A DNA stretch of 64,000 nucleotides from Doryteuthis pealeii (Eukaryota; Mollusca; Cephalopoda; Myopsida; Loliginidae): positions 99,233,491-99,297,490 of the forward strand of contig CM042138.1 of the NCBI GenBank assembly GCA_023376005.1, read 5' to 3'. The notes below the pieces were generated by a model, which was not told the DNA's origin, did not search any database, and was given only the letters and a program-made list of their open reading frames with translations. Position 1 is the stretch's first letter. Every line of letters starts with the position of its first letter. A program made the position numbers and the translations under genes. Below are positions 42,380-53,846 of the stretch, piece after piece.

Positions 42380-42780
42380 CCAATTCCATAATTACCATAA
42401 TTTATCAAAATTCATTTGTAAAAGAACAAAATTCAATATCATTCATTGGTGCCATTACCTAAAGAGAGACATTTGTTATTCATCTCACTGCAATGGAAGA
42501 GGAACAAAGCCAAAAACCTCAACCAATCAACTTTCTCTAATTCCACAGCTCACTTTATTTTTCTTCTTTTTTTTTTCTCATTACAGAAAGGATCAGTAGA
42601 GAAACCCTCTTTGCAATTGGTTGGCATTTCAAGCCCCCCAATGCCAATATGGTCACAGATCCAAGTGACAAACTAAAATTAATCACAATTTACCATTGCC
42701 ATCTTTTACTCTAAGACTGGCATTTATTGGGTTCAGCTCTCAGATATGCCGTTCAATGGCCGACTCTTGCCTCTGCTCTA
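42380..42780. repeat. Repeat J, CpG-depleted copy
   Basis: Aligned with 37600-38030 by eye; several partner CpGs read TG or CA here (AACCAATCAAC versus AACCAATCGGG). Confidence 0.7.
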
Positions 42781-42869
42781 TTTGATGTTGTACTTATTAT
42801 CTCATTAATATGTGCCATTCAATTTCTATTCTATGTTTGCATTATGAATGCTTTTTTATTTCTTATTAT

Positions 42870-43160
42870 TTATATTTACCAACCCCTCTGCACAAGCAGG
42901 ATGTGACACAAGATCAATTTCTTAAGTGGAGTTCAACAGGTTTGAATTCAGAGTTTTCCCTCTCCTAGACCAGTAGCCTAACCAAGGTTAAAGAGCCCAG
43001 TCTGCCCTACTATTTATCCATAGTTGGAGGGAGAGTAGGATTCATACATTTCCCAAGGGTATTAGCGCTAAGTGAAATGCAAATTATCACATCCAGGATT
43101 TGAACTCGGGGCGATGAGTCCATTTTCCATGACTTTAATCATTACACCATGCACTTCCAT
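42870..43160 (-). mobile_element. SINE-C copy, near full length
   Basis: ATATTTACCAACCCCTCTGC tail, AAGAGCCCAGTCTGCCCTAC, CAGGATTTGAACTCGGGGCG, ATCATTACACCATGCACTTC head (all reverse complement). Confidence 0.88.
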
Positions 43161-43184
43161 AAATTTATTTTTTATTATTAATGG

Positions 43185-43420
43185 TGGTTGGAGGCCGTGG
43201 TGTAATGGTTAGAGTCGTAGGAAATGGACTCGTCGACCCGAGTTCAAATCCTGGATGAAGCTACAGTTCACATAGCACTAATACTCTTGGGAAAGTTATG
43301 AATCTAAATACTCTCTCTCCAGCTATGGATAAATAGCATGGCAGACTGAGCTCTTTAACCTTGGATAGGCAACCAGTCTAGGAGAAGGAAAACTCTGAAT
43401 TCAAACATGTTAAACTGCTT
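43185..43420 (+). mobile_element. SINE-C copy, inverted relative to its neighbour
   Basis: GTGGTGTAATGGTTAGAGTC, CCCGAGTTCAAATCCTGG, AGCTATGGATAAATAGCATG, CAACCAGTCTAGGAGAAGG. Head-to-head with the copy ending at 43160, 25 bp away. Confidence 0.88.
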
Positions 43421-43674
43421 GGGGTGATCACTACTAAAATAGGCTCAGTCCTAATTCGTGATCTATTTCACTAATTTATTATTATTATCATTATTATTAT
43501 GCATCAATGAAAATTTAAAAAAGATGAGTGTGAGTAACAGAAGGATAAAAAATGTGTAAATAAAAATATATAAAGATCTTCAGAAAGCAATATGAAAAGG
43601 TATGTTGAAATTTTATAGTGTTAAATGAATGCAAACAGCTTTGGCCAGAATTTTGACTTAGGTAAAGACAAAGA

Positions 43675-43835
43675 CTAGGTACTTAACACTCTCCAAAGCT
43701 ACAAAACTGGATCCTCATCATCTGATGCAATTTTGTGTCATACCTGAAACAACTTTTTTTTGCGGGGTCTTACTCCTCTGTGGGCAATACAGTTAGTGTA
43801 TTCATTCTAAGCCCTCCTGACAGGGCAACATTTTC
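43675..43835 (-). mobile_element. Tail-A head fragment
   Basis: ATCATCTGATGCAATTTTGT, GTCTTACTCCTCTGTGGG, CAGTTAGTGTATTCATTC and CCTGACAGGGCA. Confidence 0.6.
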
Positions 43836-43989
43836 AAAGGAAATAACTTAATCAATTTGTAATTTGATAAAACAGAATGTATGGAAAAGACAATACAAAA
43901 CAAAATGTTAAAATTTGTCTTAATTTTTTTTAGAAGATTCTTGATAATTTGTATTATTTAGATTTTTCAAACTGTCATCCTCATCTTTA

Positions 43990-44045
43990 TTGTTATATTC
44001 ACAATATTTCAGCAGATGTACCCTCAGGCCTTCTTCAGGTTTTTC
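43990..44045 (-). ncRNA. Possible hammerhead relic
   Basis: Minus strand: CUGAAGA, a poorly paired stem II region, GAAAU, stem III AUAUU/AAUAU and A as cleavage-site base. No stem I found. Weak. Confidence 0.3.
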
Positions 44046-44884
44046 TTGTCAAACTCAGGAGCCTTCATGACCAAATTGGAAACTTTCACAGAACTTCAAA
44101 CCAAACCCTTTATTCAATCTATTGAGATACTTCTCATTCCATTAATTATGGCCGGGTACAAGTGTTAAGCTATGTTAATTATTCCATTATTTTTTGCCTG
44201 TAGTCAGGTTTGAACCAGCAACCTCCAGATGATTGTCACTCAGAACTCTATTAACTCAACGCCTATATCCACTATGCCATGTGTCAAGTAGGACAATAGT
44301 CAAAAAAATCTATAGAACACAAAAAGTTAAAATATTGAATTTCTCTCAAGAAATATAAAAAAAAACTAATCAATATTTTTAAAAAAAGAAAAAAAAAAGA
44401 ATAAGAGAATAATTCCAAAGAGCAGAATCAAATGAGGTAGAAATTATGAGAACAAGATATGTCATTGAATTAATACTGATTTGACCACAGATGGTTCGGG
44501 AAAAAGCATTAACTTGGTAAGACTTTAAAATCACAGGTGGTGTGTATATTGATTATGCATTATATATCTGATTACTCAATTTGGTTGTGGAATTAACAGA
44601 GGACAAGTCAAATTCAATCCATACTCTGCACTCGTCATCAGAGGCGCTTATAGAAGGTAGTAGCAGAATGAACAAAACAAAAATATAAGAAAGCAAATAT
44701 GTAAATATTAATAAAGTTGTATTAAATTTGCCAACTGAAAATAAAAAAAAAACAAAAGAACTTCTAATGGAAAAAATAAATAAAATGGTTAACCAATTTC
44801 AAATCTCACAGCCATAATCTATATAATCTCTTCTGGATTCAATATATCTATATGTCTGTATGTGCAAATATATAGAATGAAATG
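44046..44884. other. Unassigned AT-rich sequence
   Basis: No recognised family. A tRNA-like head fragment (TTTGAACCAGCAACCTCCAG, reverse) near 44210-44280 could be a further SINE relic. Confidence 0.4.
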
Positions 44885-44998
44885 GAGGCACCACTGGTGT
44901 TATGGTTATAATCAAAGGAAATGAGCACAGCGTCACGAGTTCAATTCCTGGATGAGGTTGGTTGCATTTCACATACAACTAATACCCTAGGGAAAGAA
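44885..44998 (+). mobile_element. SINE-C head fragment
   Basis: GGTGTTATGGTTATAATC box A, CACGAGTTCAATTCCTGG box B, CATTTCACATACAACTAATA. The body is then replaced by Tail-A sequence. Confidence 0.7.
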
Positions 44999-45114
44999 AG
45001 AATCTTGTCCTCGGGCATTACAGGTTACTACCCACGGCCAACATTTGACCCCATGGTCTTACCTCTCTGCAGACATGGAGTCAGTATATTTTACAGCCCC
45101 AGCTGACAAGGTGG
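44999..45114 (-). mobile_element. Tail-A head fragment
   Basis: TTACTACCCACGGCCAACA, TCTTACCTCTCTGCAGAC, CAGTATATTTTACAGCCC, AGCTGACAAGG. Confidence 0.65.
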
Positions 45115-45964
45115 GGTTTGTTGGACTATCTAGGGTATAAAAAGGACATAAAATCGCCACTTATATTTATGGACTTTACCAAAATCAGTAGCAGGGATTG
45201 ACCAATGAAAAACAACATCGAATGCATTTAAGGTCGTTGGTAATTGCCCTGAAATCAGTTGCCAACTGGATTCTCTGCTACACTCTTGCACTACCTAGAA
45301 TTTCAAGGAATACAACAGACTTTCTACTACTGAGACTATACCTTTTTCTACCATTGGATTTAAGATTAGAAGACCTAAACACCTGAAATAGCAACCAGAA
45401 TCATAACAGGGTTACAGACTGATATATAACTACTGTCTTTTGAGTGTTGATAGTTGGTACAAGCTCGTGAGAAGCAGTCCATTTTTTTTTTCTGCATCTC
45501 CCGCTTTTTGCGAGCATACATATATACACTTGGACATTATATGCACACATTTTATATCAGTCTGATTAAAGGTTAGATACAAGAAAGATGGTGGGAGAGC
45601 TTCACTTTTTTTTATTCATTGTTCATGTTTCCTTATGAATAAACATAGGTTGCTTCTAGATAATTTAGACATTATCCATATGCTGCTGAGTGAATGCTTT
45701 CAGCTATTTGTCTAGACATTTTTGAAGATCTAGACTTTAGTATGTAGGACAAGACCTTAATAATTGGGAGATAAAAACTGTAAATGTACAGGTTTGCTTT
45801 TTCTTTTTCATTGTGAATTTTAACTTTTTTTTTATGTCTATACACACAGCAAAATATCAGTTCTTCTCTGGGCAGAATACAGCAATCAGTTTTAAGATAC
45901 ATTCAGATTCGAAAAAAATTATTCAAAATTCTTATTTAGTTTTGGATTCTTTATTTTCAAGATA
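45115..45964. other. Unassigned sequence
   Basis: Mixed-complexity DNA; no exon or known family identified on either strand. Confidence 0.45.
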
Positions 45965-46180
45965 AAGTAAGTAAAGTAGTTGGGGTGGCCTATAGTCGGT
46001 ATCAGCCAGACAGTAAGGGAGTCTATCCTCTTTTCACTAGCACTAGACCCAGGAGATTGTTTTTGCGTCTGAGGTGGAGCGCCACACCTACCATCAGCTC
46101 CTTTACTGCACAGGTCCCTGTGCTATTCATATGCCGAATTGGCAAGGGCCAGTATTGAACCAGGAACATTGAGCTAAACA
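45965..46180 (-). mobile_element. SINE-B copy
   Basis: AGTAGTTGGGGTGGCCTATA, AGTCTATCCTCTTTTCACTA, CCACACCTACCATCAGCTC, GGCCAGTATTGAACCAGGAA, truncated in the anticodon-like region. Confidence 0.85.
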
Positions 46181-46198
46181 AAAAGGCTTCAAAAATAA

Positions 46199-46392
46199 TG
46201 GTTGGTTGGATTTTATGGCATGTCAACCCTTGTTGAGTTATTTTATGCCAAAGATGTTTTGTTTTTATTTATTCTTGATGGATATTCAATGTTTTTAAAT
46301 TCAATTTTTTTTAAATAATTTTTTTCTATTCAACCCATACATGGGACCCTAACAGGTACTACCACTCCGGGTCAGAGTGGACCTGGGAGTAA
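46199..46392 (-). mobile_element. Tail-A copy, truncated
   Basis: GGTTGGTTGGATTTTATGGC tail, TTATTTTATGCCAAAG, CATACATGGGACCCTAACAG, ending GACCTGGGAGTAATGG where the next copy begins. Confidence 0.75.
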
Positions 46393-46925
46393 TGGTTTGG
46401 TTTGGTTTGTTTTACGGCATATCAACCTCAGTGGGTCATTTAATGCCGATAAAGTTTTGAAATAAATCAATTCTTAATGGATAATACAATTTTTTAATAA
46501 ATATATTTTTCTATTTAACCTATAGATGGGACCCTAACAGGTACTACCACTCCGGGTCAGAGTGGACCAGGGAGCAATGGTGATGAAGAGGTACTCCACA
46601 TTCCCCAAACCTCCAAAACTGGAACCTCACCATCAGATACAGTTTAACGTCATTCCCAGGACATGCCACCGCCTTCTAGCACCCATATGATAAAAAGTGT
46701 TGGGGCTTGCTATAAGAGCAATAGGGTTGGGGCAATCATATAGGTGCTAGGGCTTGACGTGACCAGCCAATGGATCGGAGGGGGCCTCTCCGACCACCTG
46801 TCTAGCCGAAGTAAGGTTTTAAGTGGAGTGTTGCAGGTCATGGACTGCTCATCCACCAAGACTGTCCTTAAGCATCATGAGTCGCCACCCACGGCCAACA
46901 GGTAGACCCATTTGGGGGATTCTCA
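46393..46925 (-). mobile_element. Tail-A copy, near full length
   Basis: Tail GGTTTGGTTTGTTTTACGGC through TCTATTTAACCTATAGATGG, ACCGCCTTCTAGCACCCAT, GGGGCCTCTCCGACCACC to the head block CACGGCCAACAGGTAGACC. Contains all internal blocks seen at 31414. Confidence 0.85.
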
Positions 46926-47360
46926 GCCACCATCTTCTAGCACATATATGATAAGGGTTGGGGGCTTGTCATAAGGGCATCATTGGCATTACAGTCTCGG
47001 AAGACAATATTGTTCTTGTGCCCCTGAATTTACAGCATCTCCTGTGACTATTAAGTCCGATGTTCAAAAAACATTCTCAACCACATAAGGGCAATACAGT
47101 CAGAATAATCATATAAGTGCTAAGGCTTGACGTAACCAGCTGATTGATCAGAGAGGGCTTCCCTGACCACCCATCTAGCCTAAATAACTGCCAAAATGGA
47201 GTGCTACATGTCATGGACTGCTCAGACACCGAGATTCTGTCCTTAAGCATCATGGGTTGCTACCCATGGCTAACAGGTGGCCCCATTGGAGAGATTTTAC
47301 CCGTCTGTAGATGTGCAGTCAATGTATTCTTCTGCCGCAGCCGACAGGGTGAATACATGT
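46926..47360 (-). mobile_element. Tail-A distal part, rearranged
   Basis: CACCATCTTCTAGCACATAT, TTGACGTAACCAGCTGATTG, GACCACCCATCTAGCC, CTGCCGCAGCCGACAGGG. An unrelated segment (about 46985-47085) interrupts it. Confidence 0.7.
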
Positions 47361-47424
47361 CGGGATGTATACTAAAATTACTTGAAGATATAATTGTTTA
47401 CAAAGGACTAACATTATCAATTAT

Positions 47425-47612
47425 GGTCCACTCTGACCCGGAGTGGTAGTACCTGTTAGGGTCCCATCTATGGGTTAAATATAAAACATGAGTTGATAAA
47501 CAAAATTGTATTATCCATTAAGAATTGATTTGTTTCAAAACTTTATCGGCATTAAATAACCCACTGAGGTTGATATGCCGTAAAACAAAAACAAACCAAA
47601 CCATTATCAATT
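47425..47612 (+). mobile_element. Tail-A copy, inverted to the preceding ones
   Basis: GGTCCACTCTGACCCGGAGT, CCCATCTATGGGTTAAATA, GGTTGATATGCCGTAAAACA and AAACCAAACC. Strongly 5'-truncated. Confidence 0.85.
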
Positions 47613-48292
47613 ATTTGAAAATTATTGGTACTAGCAAATATATGCACCCTCCGGGTGCAAGCATTTAAGTCTTAATGTAATAAAATATTATATTAAATTA
47701 GAAAGGCTAATGAAACTAAATAAGAATGCAGATAAAAAGATTTGAAACAGAGGGAGTTATAATCGAAAAATAGAACAACTGAAACTTACTCTTCCATCAC
47801 TCCAGTCTTTCATTGTTATTTTTTCTAATTTAAGTATTTAGTTAAAATAGGAAGTAAAGAATAAAATGACAGTTATTTTTTCTTGTTAATGGATTTCTTT
47901 TAAGATTAATTGAAGAGATTTTTGTTTATATTCATTAAAATAAAACCAAACAGTTAGAAATCAATAATACTAAGCACATATTTATTAAAATCACATTTTA
48001 AATATCAATATGCAAATTAGCCTTCCCGTTCACACTGTAAACCGCTATTTTATTTTATATATAAATATAATAGCATGTTATTAATATGTAGATATGGTCA
48101 ACAGTATTAATAATGTTTAACAATTTTATTAATAATTGAGGTTTAAATAAAAATAAAATCATGAAGAATGTAGCGTAAATAACCAAGGGAATTGTGACTT
48201 GAGTAGTAATAGAGTTTCGGTTACAGACAGAAAAACACACAATCTTCATTATAATAAGATTAGATAGGAAGCCTTGTAAGCCGATAACTGTT
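47613..48292. other. AT-rich intronic sequence
   Basis: No feature recognised. Confidence 0.45.
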
Positions 48293-48535
48293 GGTTGGTT
48301 GTTTTGTTTTATGGCATATCAACCTCAGTGGGTTATTTAATGCCGATAAAGTTTTGAAATAAATATCAATTGTTTGGTCATTGTAATGCTGATTCAAGCC
48401 ATTTTGATCTGAGGTTACATACAGTACCTGCAGTTGCTTAAATGGTCACCCACATAAGTACTGAACAGCCTCATCACTGCTTAGCTAAGGTGATCTAGAA
48501 GGAACTGGTGCTTTCCATATGACCTGACCATAAAC
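48293..48535 (-). mobile_element. 5S-rRNA-derived SINE, longest copy
   Basis: Minus strand: GGTCAGGTCATATGGAAAGC, ACCAGTTCCTTCTAGATCAC, TTAGCTAAGCAGTGATGAGG, CTGTTCAGTACTTATGTGGG, TGACC, then GCAGGTACTGTATG. This follows metazoan 5S rRNA almost end to end, including the region after box C. It then runs into a linker and about 90 bp of Tail-A-type 3' end (CCCACTGAGGTTGATATGCC, AACAACCAACCAAC). About 240 bp in all. The 5S-like part would supply an internal type 1 Pol III promoter. Confidence 0.82.
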
Positions 48536-48844
48536 CTATATAATTTGTGAGCAAACAAATGATTACAATTTAATAAGAATAGTCACTTTAAATTGTTTTG
48601 GTTCTTTATTTTTATGATAAAGGCTTCAAGAATCAGAAACTTTCTTTTTTTAAAATTAACATTGTATAACGCATGTGGGGGGGGGGGGTATGCTAAAGTT
48701 ACTTGAAGATATCTTATATATAAATGTTTACAAAGAATTATCATCAGTTACATGAAACTATATAAATGTTTGCAAATTATTGGTATTAGATGGGAATGCT
48801 TAGAACCAGATAACTGTGTGCCAATAAATAATTGCGTTTGCAGA

Positions 48845-49072
48845 GTGTGTGGTATCAGTTGAATAGTGTGAGAATCTATCCCCTTTTCACTAACATTAGA
48901 CTAAGAATATTGTTTTTGCTAAAATGGAGCACCACATCTACTGTCAGTTCCACACTTTAGATTAGATTACCCAATCTGTGCTACTCATGCACTGATTTAG
49001 TAGGGACTGGAATCGGACCAGGAATCTTATGATTCCAAGTTGGGTGCTCTACCGACTGAGCTAAACCAGATT
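48845..49072 (-). mobile_element. SINE-B copy
   Basis: AATCTATCCCCTTTTCACTA, GAGCACCACATCTACTGTCA, GATTACCCAATCTGTGC, GACCAGGAATCTTATGATTC, GTGCTCTACCGACTGAGC (box A complete). Confidence 0.88.
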
Positions 49073-49727
49073 GGAATAGTTACTTTAAACTGTGTATAAA
49101 TTATTAGTATTAGATAGGAATGTACAAAATCATAACTGTACAAATAAATGATTACTACTAAATAGGAATAGTTACTTTAAACTATATAATTGTGTATAAA
49201 TTAGTATAAAATATATATATATATATATATACAAAAGATAAAATGTGAGCTATTGGGTCACCCATTGAGCTCTGGGTAGACAATTGAGATTAAGGAAAAG
49301 TGAATTTGCAAAGCAAATTAAATTTTTTTTAAATAAATACAGCCGGATAAAACATTAAAATCATTTGGTAGGATTTCTAAAAAAAAGGGAAGGTTTAACC
49401 TAATTTAAGCTACGGGTTGCTGCTTAGGAAATTTAACATACAAATTCTTCCTCTCTCTCTCTTCTTTCCAAGAGAAACTAACACATATAATGAGGAGGTA
49501 ATCAAGATACATAGAGAGGGGGAAAATGATAGGCAGAATGTAAAGTAAGAAACGGACTAGTTTATTTACTTAATTGCAAATTATGACTAATTAGAACCAA
49601 TTAAAACAGAATTTTTTTCAAACATAACTCAATCCTAAAAGTAAGGAATAATTTAGTATAACTTTGTGTCATTAAACTAAACAGTAAAAAAGCCATTAGA
49701 AGACAAAAGTTGATTCACTCAACTTTA

Positions 49728-49730
<3 letters not shown>
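49073..49730. other. AT-rich spacer
   Basis: A (TA)n tract at about 49206-49230 and a CT tract near 49448; no gene. Confidence 0.5.
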
Positions 49731-49759
<29 letters not shown>

Positions 49760-49761
<2 letters not shown>

Positions 49762-50010
49762 GCCGGTTTAGCTCAGTCGGTATAGCATTCGGCTAGGAAC
49801 CACAAGACTCCTGGTTCGATACCGGCCCTCGCCAACTCAGCGTATGAGTAGCACAGGGACCTGTGCAGTAAAGTAAGGAGCTGATGGTAGGTGTAGCGCT
49901 CCACCTCAAATGCTAAAATAATCTCCTTGGTCTAGTGCTAAAGAAAAGGGGATAGACTCCCTCGCTGCATGGTTGATACCGACATTAGGCCGCCCCAACG
50001 ACTTTACTTT
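49760..50010 (+). mobile_element. SINE-B, full-length example
   Basis: GGCCGGTTTAGCTCAGTCGG head, box A TAGCTCAGTCGGTATAGC, box B GGTTCGATACCGG, CTCAGCGTATGAGTAGCAC, AAGGAGCTGATGGTAGGTG, GGGGATAGACTCCCTCGCTG, GCCGCCCCAACGACTTTACT. Inserted between (TA)n tracts (49731-49758 and 50033-50070). The tRNA-like head is lysine-tRNA-like by eye. Confidence 0.92.
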
Positions 50011-50018
50011 ACATATAC

Positions 50019-50070
<52 letters not shown>

Positions 50071-50072
<2 letters not shown>

Positions 50073-50429
50073 TGAGAGAGAGAGAGTGGGAGAGAGATTG
50101 ATAAATAGATAGACATTGATGATAGTTAAAGTGATTAATCCGAGTTATATCAGATCCCAGGAAAGAAGTCTAAATTAATTAGAAAAATGTTTAATTCATT
50201 TTTCTTTGATTGTCAAACGCATTTCCTAGGGGATGTGTAAGTTTGCGCCCCCCTCCCCGCAAGTCATCAAATGGACATTTAATAAAATTAGACCTCAGCC
50301 TGAAATATCAGTTGGTGTCTTAGTATCATTAACTCTGTGCTAAAATTCTCCTTCATTTAAACCTAATAACAAGGAATATTTTATTATCAATGGTCATTGT
50401 AATAATACAAACAATTCAAAGAGAAACTT
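50071..50429. other. Unassigned spacer
   Basis: No feature recognised. Confidence 0.45.
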
Positions 50430-50487
50430 CAGGAGGTCCTCTGTGCAGCATCCAGAGCTGATCAATGTAGGTCTTTGCTGGACGGCA
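50430..50487 (-). pseudogene. Short non-LTR ORF fragment
   Basis: GGAGGTCCTCTGTGCAGCAT and GAGCTGATCAATGTAGGTC are the reverse complement of the TYIDQL...C(M/T)EDLP-coding segment at 2434 and 40930. Confidence 0.6.
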
Positions 50488-50571
50488 GCGAATCCTGTCC
50501 CAGGCCAATTAGGAAAGTGAGCTAATGAATTCTCACTGGGTGCCTTATACTTCTAACTATTACAATTTGTG

Positions 50572-50940
50572 TGGTCATTTTTAGGTTTCAAGTGAGATAA
50601 TTTTACAGTGGAGATCCCTTGTGCTAAGCAGAGCATGATCTTTAGTGAAGAAACCTTTGGTTGTTCCTTGGTGTCCCTTAATGTTGGGTATGATCCTTTA
50701 GTTGTTCTTTGGTGTTGGGTAAAATCCTTGCATTTGAGCAAAGTCATTGGTTGCAGGTCCGTTCGTCAATGTCAAATAACAGGCAACTGAATGGCTTTCA
50801 ATATCAGCGATTAAATAGTTAACTAACCACATATTCAAGCTGTTGAATAGTTGGGGTTTAATCCACATGACCATGCCAAGTCTATAAGTTTAAGTGGTGG
50901 ATTCCAGCACACCTTATAACACCAAAATATTCCAAAATTA
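50572..50940 (+). mobile_element. Repeat G copy
   Basis: GTGGTCATTTTTAGGTTTC start, TTACAGTGGAGATCCCTTGT, GGTTGCAGGTCCGTTCGTC, TAACTAACCACATATTCAAG, CCAGCACACCTTATAAC. Confidence 0.82.
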
Positions 50941-51074
50941 ACCTTGTGCCAAACTAAACTTTGTAAATGACTACCTCTCTGTGCTAATTAAAATATTAAA
51001 GTTTGTGAAAATTAGATTTTAGAAGCAAGTAAAAATCTAATTAATGTGTCAAGGACTCCCAAAGACAATTTAAT

Positions 51075-51190
51075 AAGTAGGCATTTACCCAACACATTCA
51101 CATAGGGCATCCAGCAAGGATTGAACTTACTATTCAGTAGTAATGGATCAGCAAAACTAGCTTGCTAACCCTACACCACGATGGGGTTCT
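51075..51190 (-). mobile_element. SINE-D copy
   Basis: GGCATTTACCCAACAC, GGGCATCCAGCAAGGATTGA, ACTATTCAGTAGTAATGG, GCTAACCCTACACCACGATG. Confidence 0.75.
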
Positions 51191-51194
51191 CAGA

Positions 51195-51440
51195 CAATAT
51201 ATTCACCAACCCCTCTACATGAGCAGGATGTGACACATGGTCAATTTCTTAAGAGTTTAGCAGGTTTAAATTCAGAGATTTCCTTATCCTAGACTGGTTT
51301 CCTAAAAAGCCCAGTCTGCCTTACTATTTACCCATAGCTGGAGGGATGTGAAATGCAAACAGCTCCATGCAGGATTTGAACTTGTCACATCATGCCCATT
51401 TTCTACAATAGTAACCATTACACTAAAAGCTTCCATAAAT
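51195..51440 (-). mobile_element. SINE-C copy
   Basis: ATATTCACCAACCCCTCTAC, GGATGTGACACATGGTCAAT, CCCATAGCTGGAGGGA, AGGATTTGAACTTGTCAC, ACCATTACACTAAAAGC. Confidence 0.85.
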
Positions 51441-52734
51441 GAGTATAAATATAAGCAACAAAAATCTGTTGAAAATCTTATGAACAGTATGTATAAATAG
51501 AAGACCACAATGTTTGCCAACTTGTAGCTATGTATTTCATGCCATAGGTTGATGTTCAAGCCCAGACAAAAGCCAAGATTTTGAATGCTGATTTTATAGG
51601 ACTTCCCCACTCAGAAGATTGACCCAACACAAACTAACTTGAATTCCACTCCCTGCATTTTTTTGTGTCACGTTAAGCCTAACTTAGAAAAGATTTTTTT
51701 TAAAGAAAGAAAAAAAAAAAGATCAAAAACAGACCAAATTAAAACAACTTGCATTTGAATTTTTTTTAAATATGCCTTCAGCTTCATTTTTTTAAGAATC
51801 TCTTATCTTTATCAGTTAATGTGCACAATTTCACTGTGCTCTAAGGAACGTTGTACAAGCACGTGAGAAAAACGCCTAGAATGAAACAGAATCATTTAAA
51901 GAGTTACTTCCCTTGAACACTGCATGTTTTCCAGCTGTTCATTCATCTTCAACTTGAATTTCTCATTGAAACACAATACTCATTCATGCACGAGGAATGG
52001 GGCCATATCATTCAAGGGGTTTTAATCATTGAATTTACAAAAGAAGGTTGTCTTGTGACAGGCATGTGAATTCATACACAAAGACCAACTAGTTTAGGTT
52101 GGTAGAAACAATTAAAAACTACTTCAATACTACTACTATTCTTATTACAATTGATAATAAAAAAAAATACCTTTTCTTTTTCTTTAAGAACCCAAAATCT
52201 ATAGAAGCTATTATAATACCAGGAGCATTTCCTCAACCTGCACTGTAGTGATTAAAGTGCTTGTCTCACAAGACATTGTTTGCTTTTATTTTTTCAATAG
52301 GGACTCTATGAATGTAGTTTTTTTTTTTTAAAGAGATAAACCAATATCCTATTTTATACTAAGACACAATGAAGTGTGATCGAAAAATGAACCAATTAAA
52401 TTTACTCAATGTAAAAGAAGCAGGTAAGATAGAGCATAAATTTTACATTAGTCACAAAGAAAAATTCTTTCTGAATCCAGGGCTGTGAAATCAGAACACA
52501 AAATTTTCAACTCTGACTCCTCTATTTTTGCTACCTCCAACTGACTCCTCTTTATTTGATTGATGCATAAGAAATATAAAACCATGATTTTTTTTTTATA
52601 ATCTGTTTATAAGAAATATGCACTGTATAACTTTAGAGACTGAACTAGGGCCATAAAAAGTGTAAGTTCAATTGAAATTCAAAGTAGGTATAGTTTTACC
52701 GACTCCAGCAATTACTTCCAACTCTGACTGCTCT
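51441..52734. other. Unassigned intronic sequence
   Basis: About 1.3 kb with poly(T) and poly(A) runs; no repeat family or exon recognised. Confidence 0.45.
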
Positions 52735-52905
52735 GTCAGCTGGGGCGTTAGAATACACTGAATGCACCTCTGCAGAGAGTTAAGAATCTCTAATGGGTCC
52801 ACCTGTTGGCTGTGGGTGGCAACCCGTGATGCTTAAGGATGGAACCCAAGTGGCTGAGCAGTCCATAACATGCAACACTCCACTTTGGTGCTTACTTAGG
52901 CAACT
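52735..52905 (+). mobile_element. Tail-A head fragment
   Basis: TCAGCTGGGGCGTTAGAATA, CACCTCTGCAGAGAGTTAAG, GGTCCACCTGTTGGCTGTGG, AACACTCCACTTTGGTGC. The tail side is absent. Confidence 0.7.
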
Positions 52906-53270
52906 GATTGATTTTAATGGTATATTAACCTGTATATGGTTATTTTATGCATAGATGTTAGGGAATCATGTTCATTATTTCTTGAGAATTTTTTGCCATT
53001 TTTTAATACACAGTTCAATCAAATACAATTAATTTTCAAACATATATTGGACTCCTAGATGGGAGCCTAACAGGTACTACTCGTCTGGGTTAGCAATGAC
53101 CTGGGAGTAATGCCAATAAAGGGATAATTAACACTCCTCAGAACTCCAGAACTGGAACCTAACCATCAAATGCAGTTAGTGTCATACCCAGGTCACCCCT
53201 TTTTGGGGAGGAGGAGAGGTTTTCTCCCTCTGTAGAGGATAGTCAGTGTATTCTAAGCCCCAATAATAGG
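52906..53270 (-). mobile_element. Tail-A-related copy of the ATTTTAATGG subtype
   Basis: TTGATTTTAATGGTATATTA, GGTTATTTTATGC, CCTAGATGGGAGCCTAACAG, CCTGGGAGTAATGCCAATAA, GGTTTTCTCCCTCTGTAG. Confidence 0.65.
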
Positions 53271-53415
53271 GTAAAAATATCAATTTTACTTCATTGATTC
53301 AATACAAGCGATGACTAATGAATTAAACAGTCTGCCTAATTTGCATTATTAACCCTTTCTAGAATAAATCTATTTTAAACTAGCTTAAAAGCCGCCTTAT
53401 AAGGTGACAATTAAG

Positions 53416-53821
53416 CTAGCTTTTGTGAAAAGCTTTTGATTGGAACTTTGGCCTAACAACGGCAATTGAAAGTCTCTTAGTGAATTTGCACATTCTCAAC
53501 ATTGAATGTTCTTTTGGATGCTCCACTTTCAGGTGTTTCTGATGCCTTTTCTCTCCTTTTAGTAACAATAATTGATTCTCTTCTGGATGCAGCTTATTCA
53601 GGAGTTCAAGAGTCCCTATGTGTTTGCATATTCCCAATATTGCAATCTCCCCTGACTGCCGTTTGATCTGGGTTTTCATTTCCACTGGACTTTTTTTTTC
53701 CTTGCAGTAACCTTGACTCTTTTGATTGCAATCTGGTCCTCTGTTGGTGGAGATTTCTTTTTGTGAGGCATTCTGCTGCTGCCGTATGTGATAGGCAACA
53801 ATAAACTACAGAAGAACTCAA
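53416..53821 (-). other. Unassigned region with two long overlapping frames
   Basis: Two minus-strand frames (89 and 71 codons) overlap and together span 400 bp of fairly complex sequence. Neither resembles a family I know, neither has a convincing splice pattern, and no start context stands out. It may be a decayed retrogene or repeat, or chance. Confidence 0.25.
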
Positions 53822-53846
53822 AACTGATCACTGCATTTAAGTATTA

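Noticed and set aside
44590..44670. TCATCAG (reverse CTGATGA) as another hammerhead
   Set aside because: No GAAA/AAAA box, no cleavage triplet in place and no pairing stem I.
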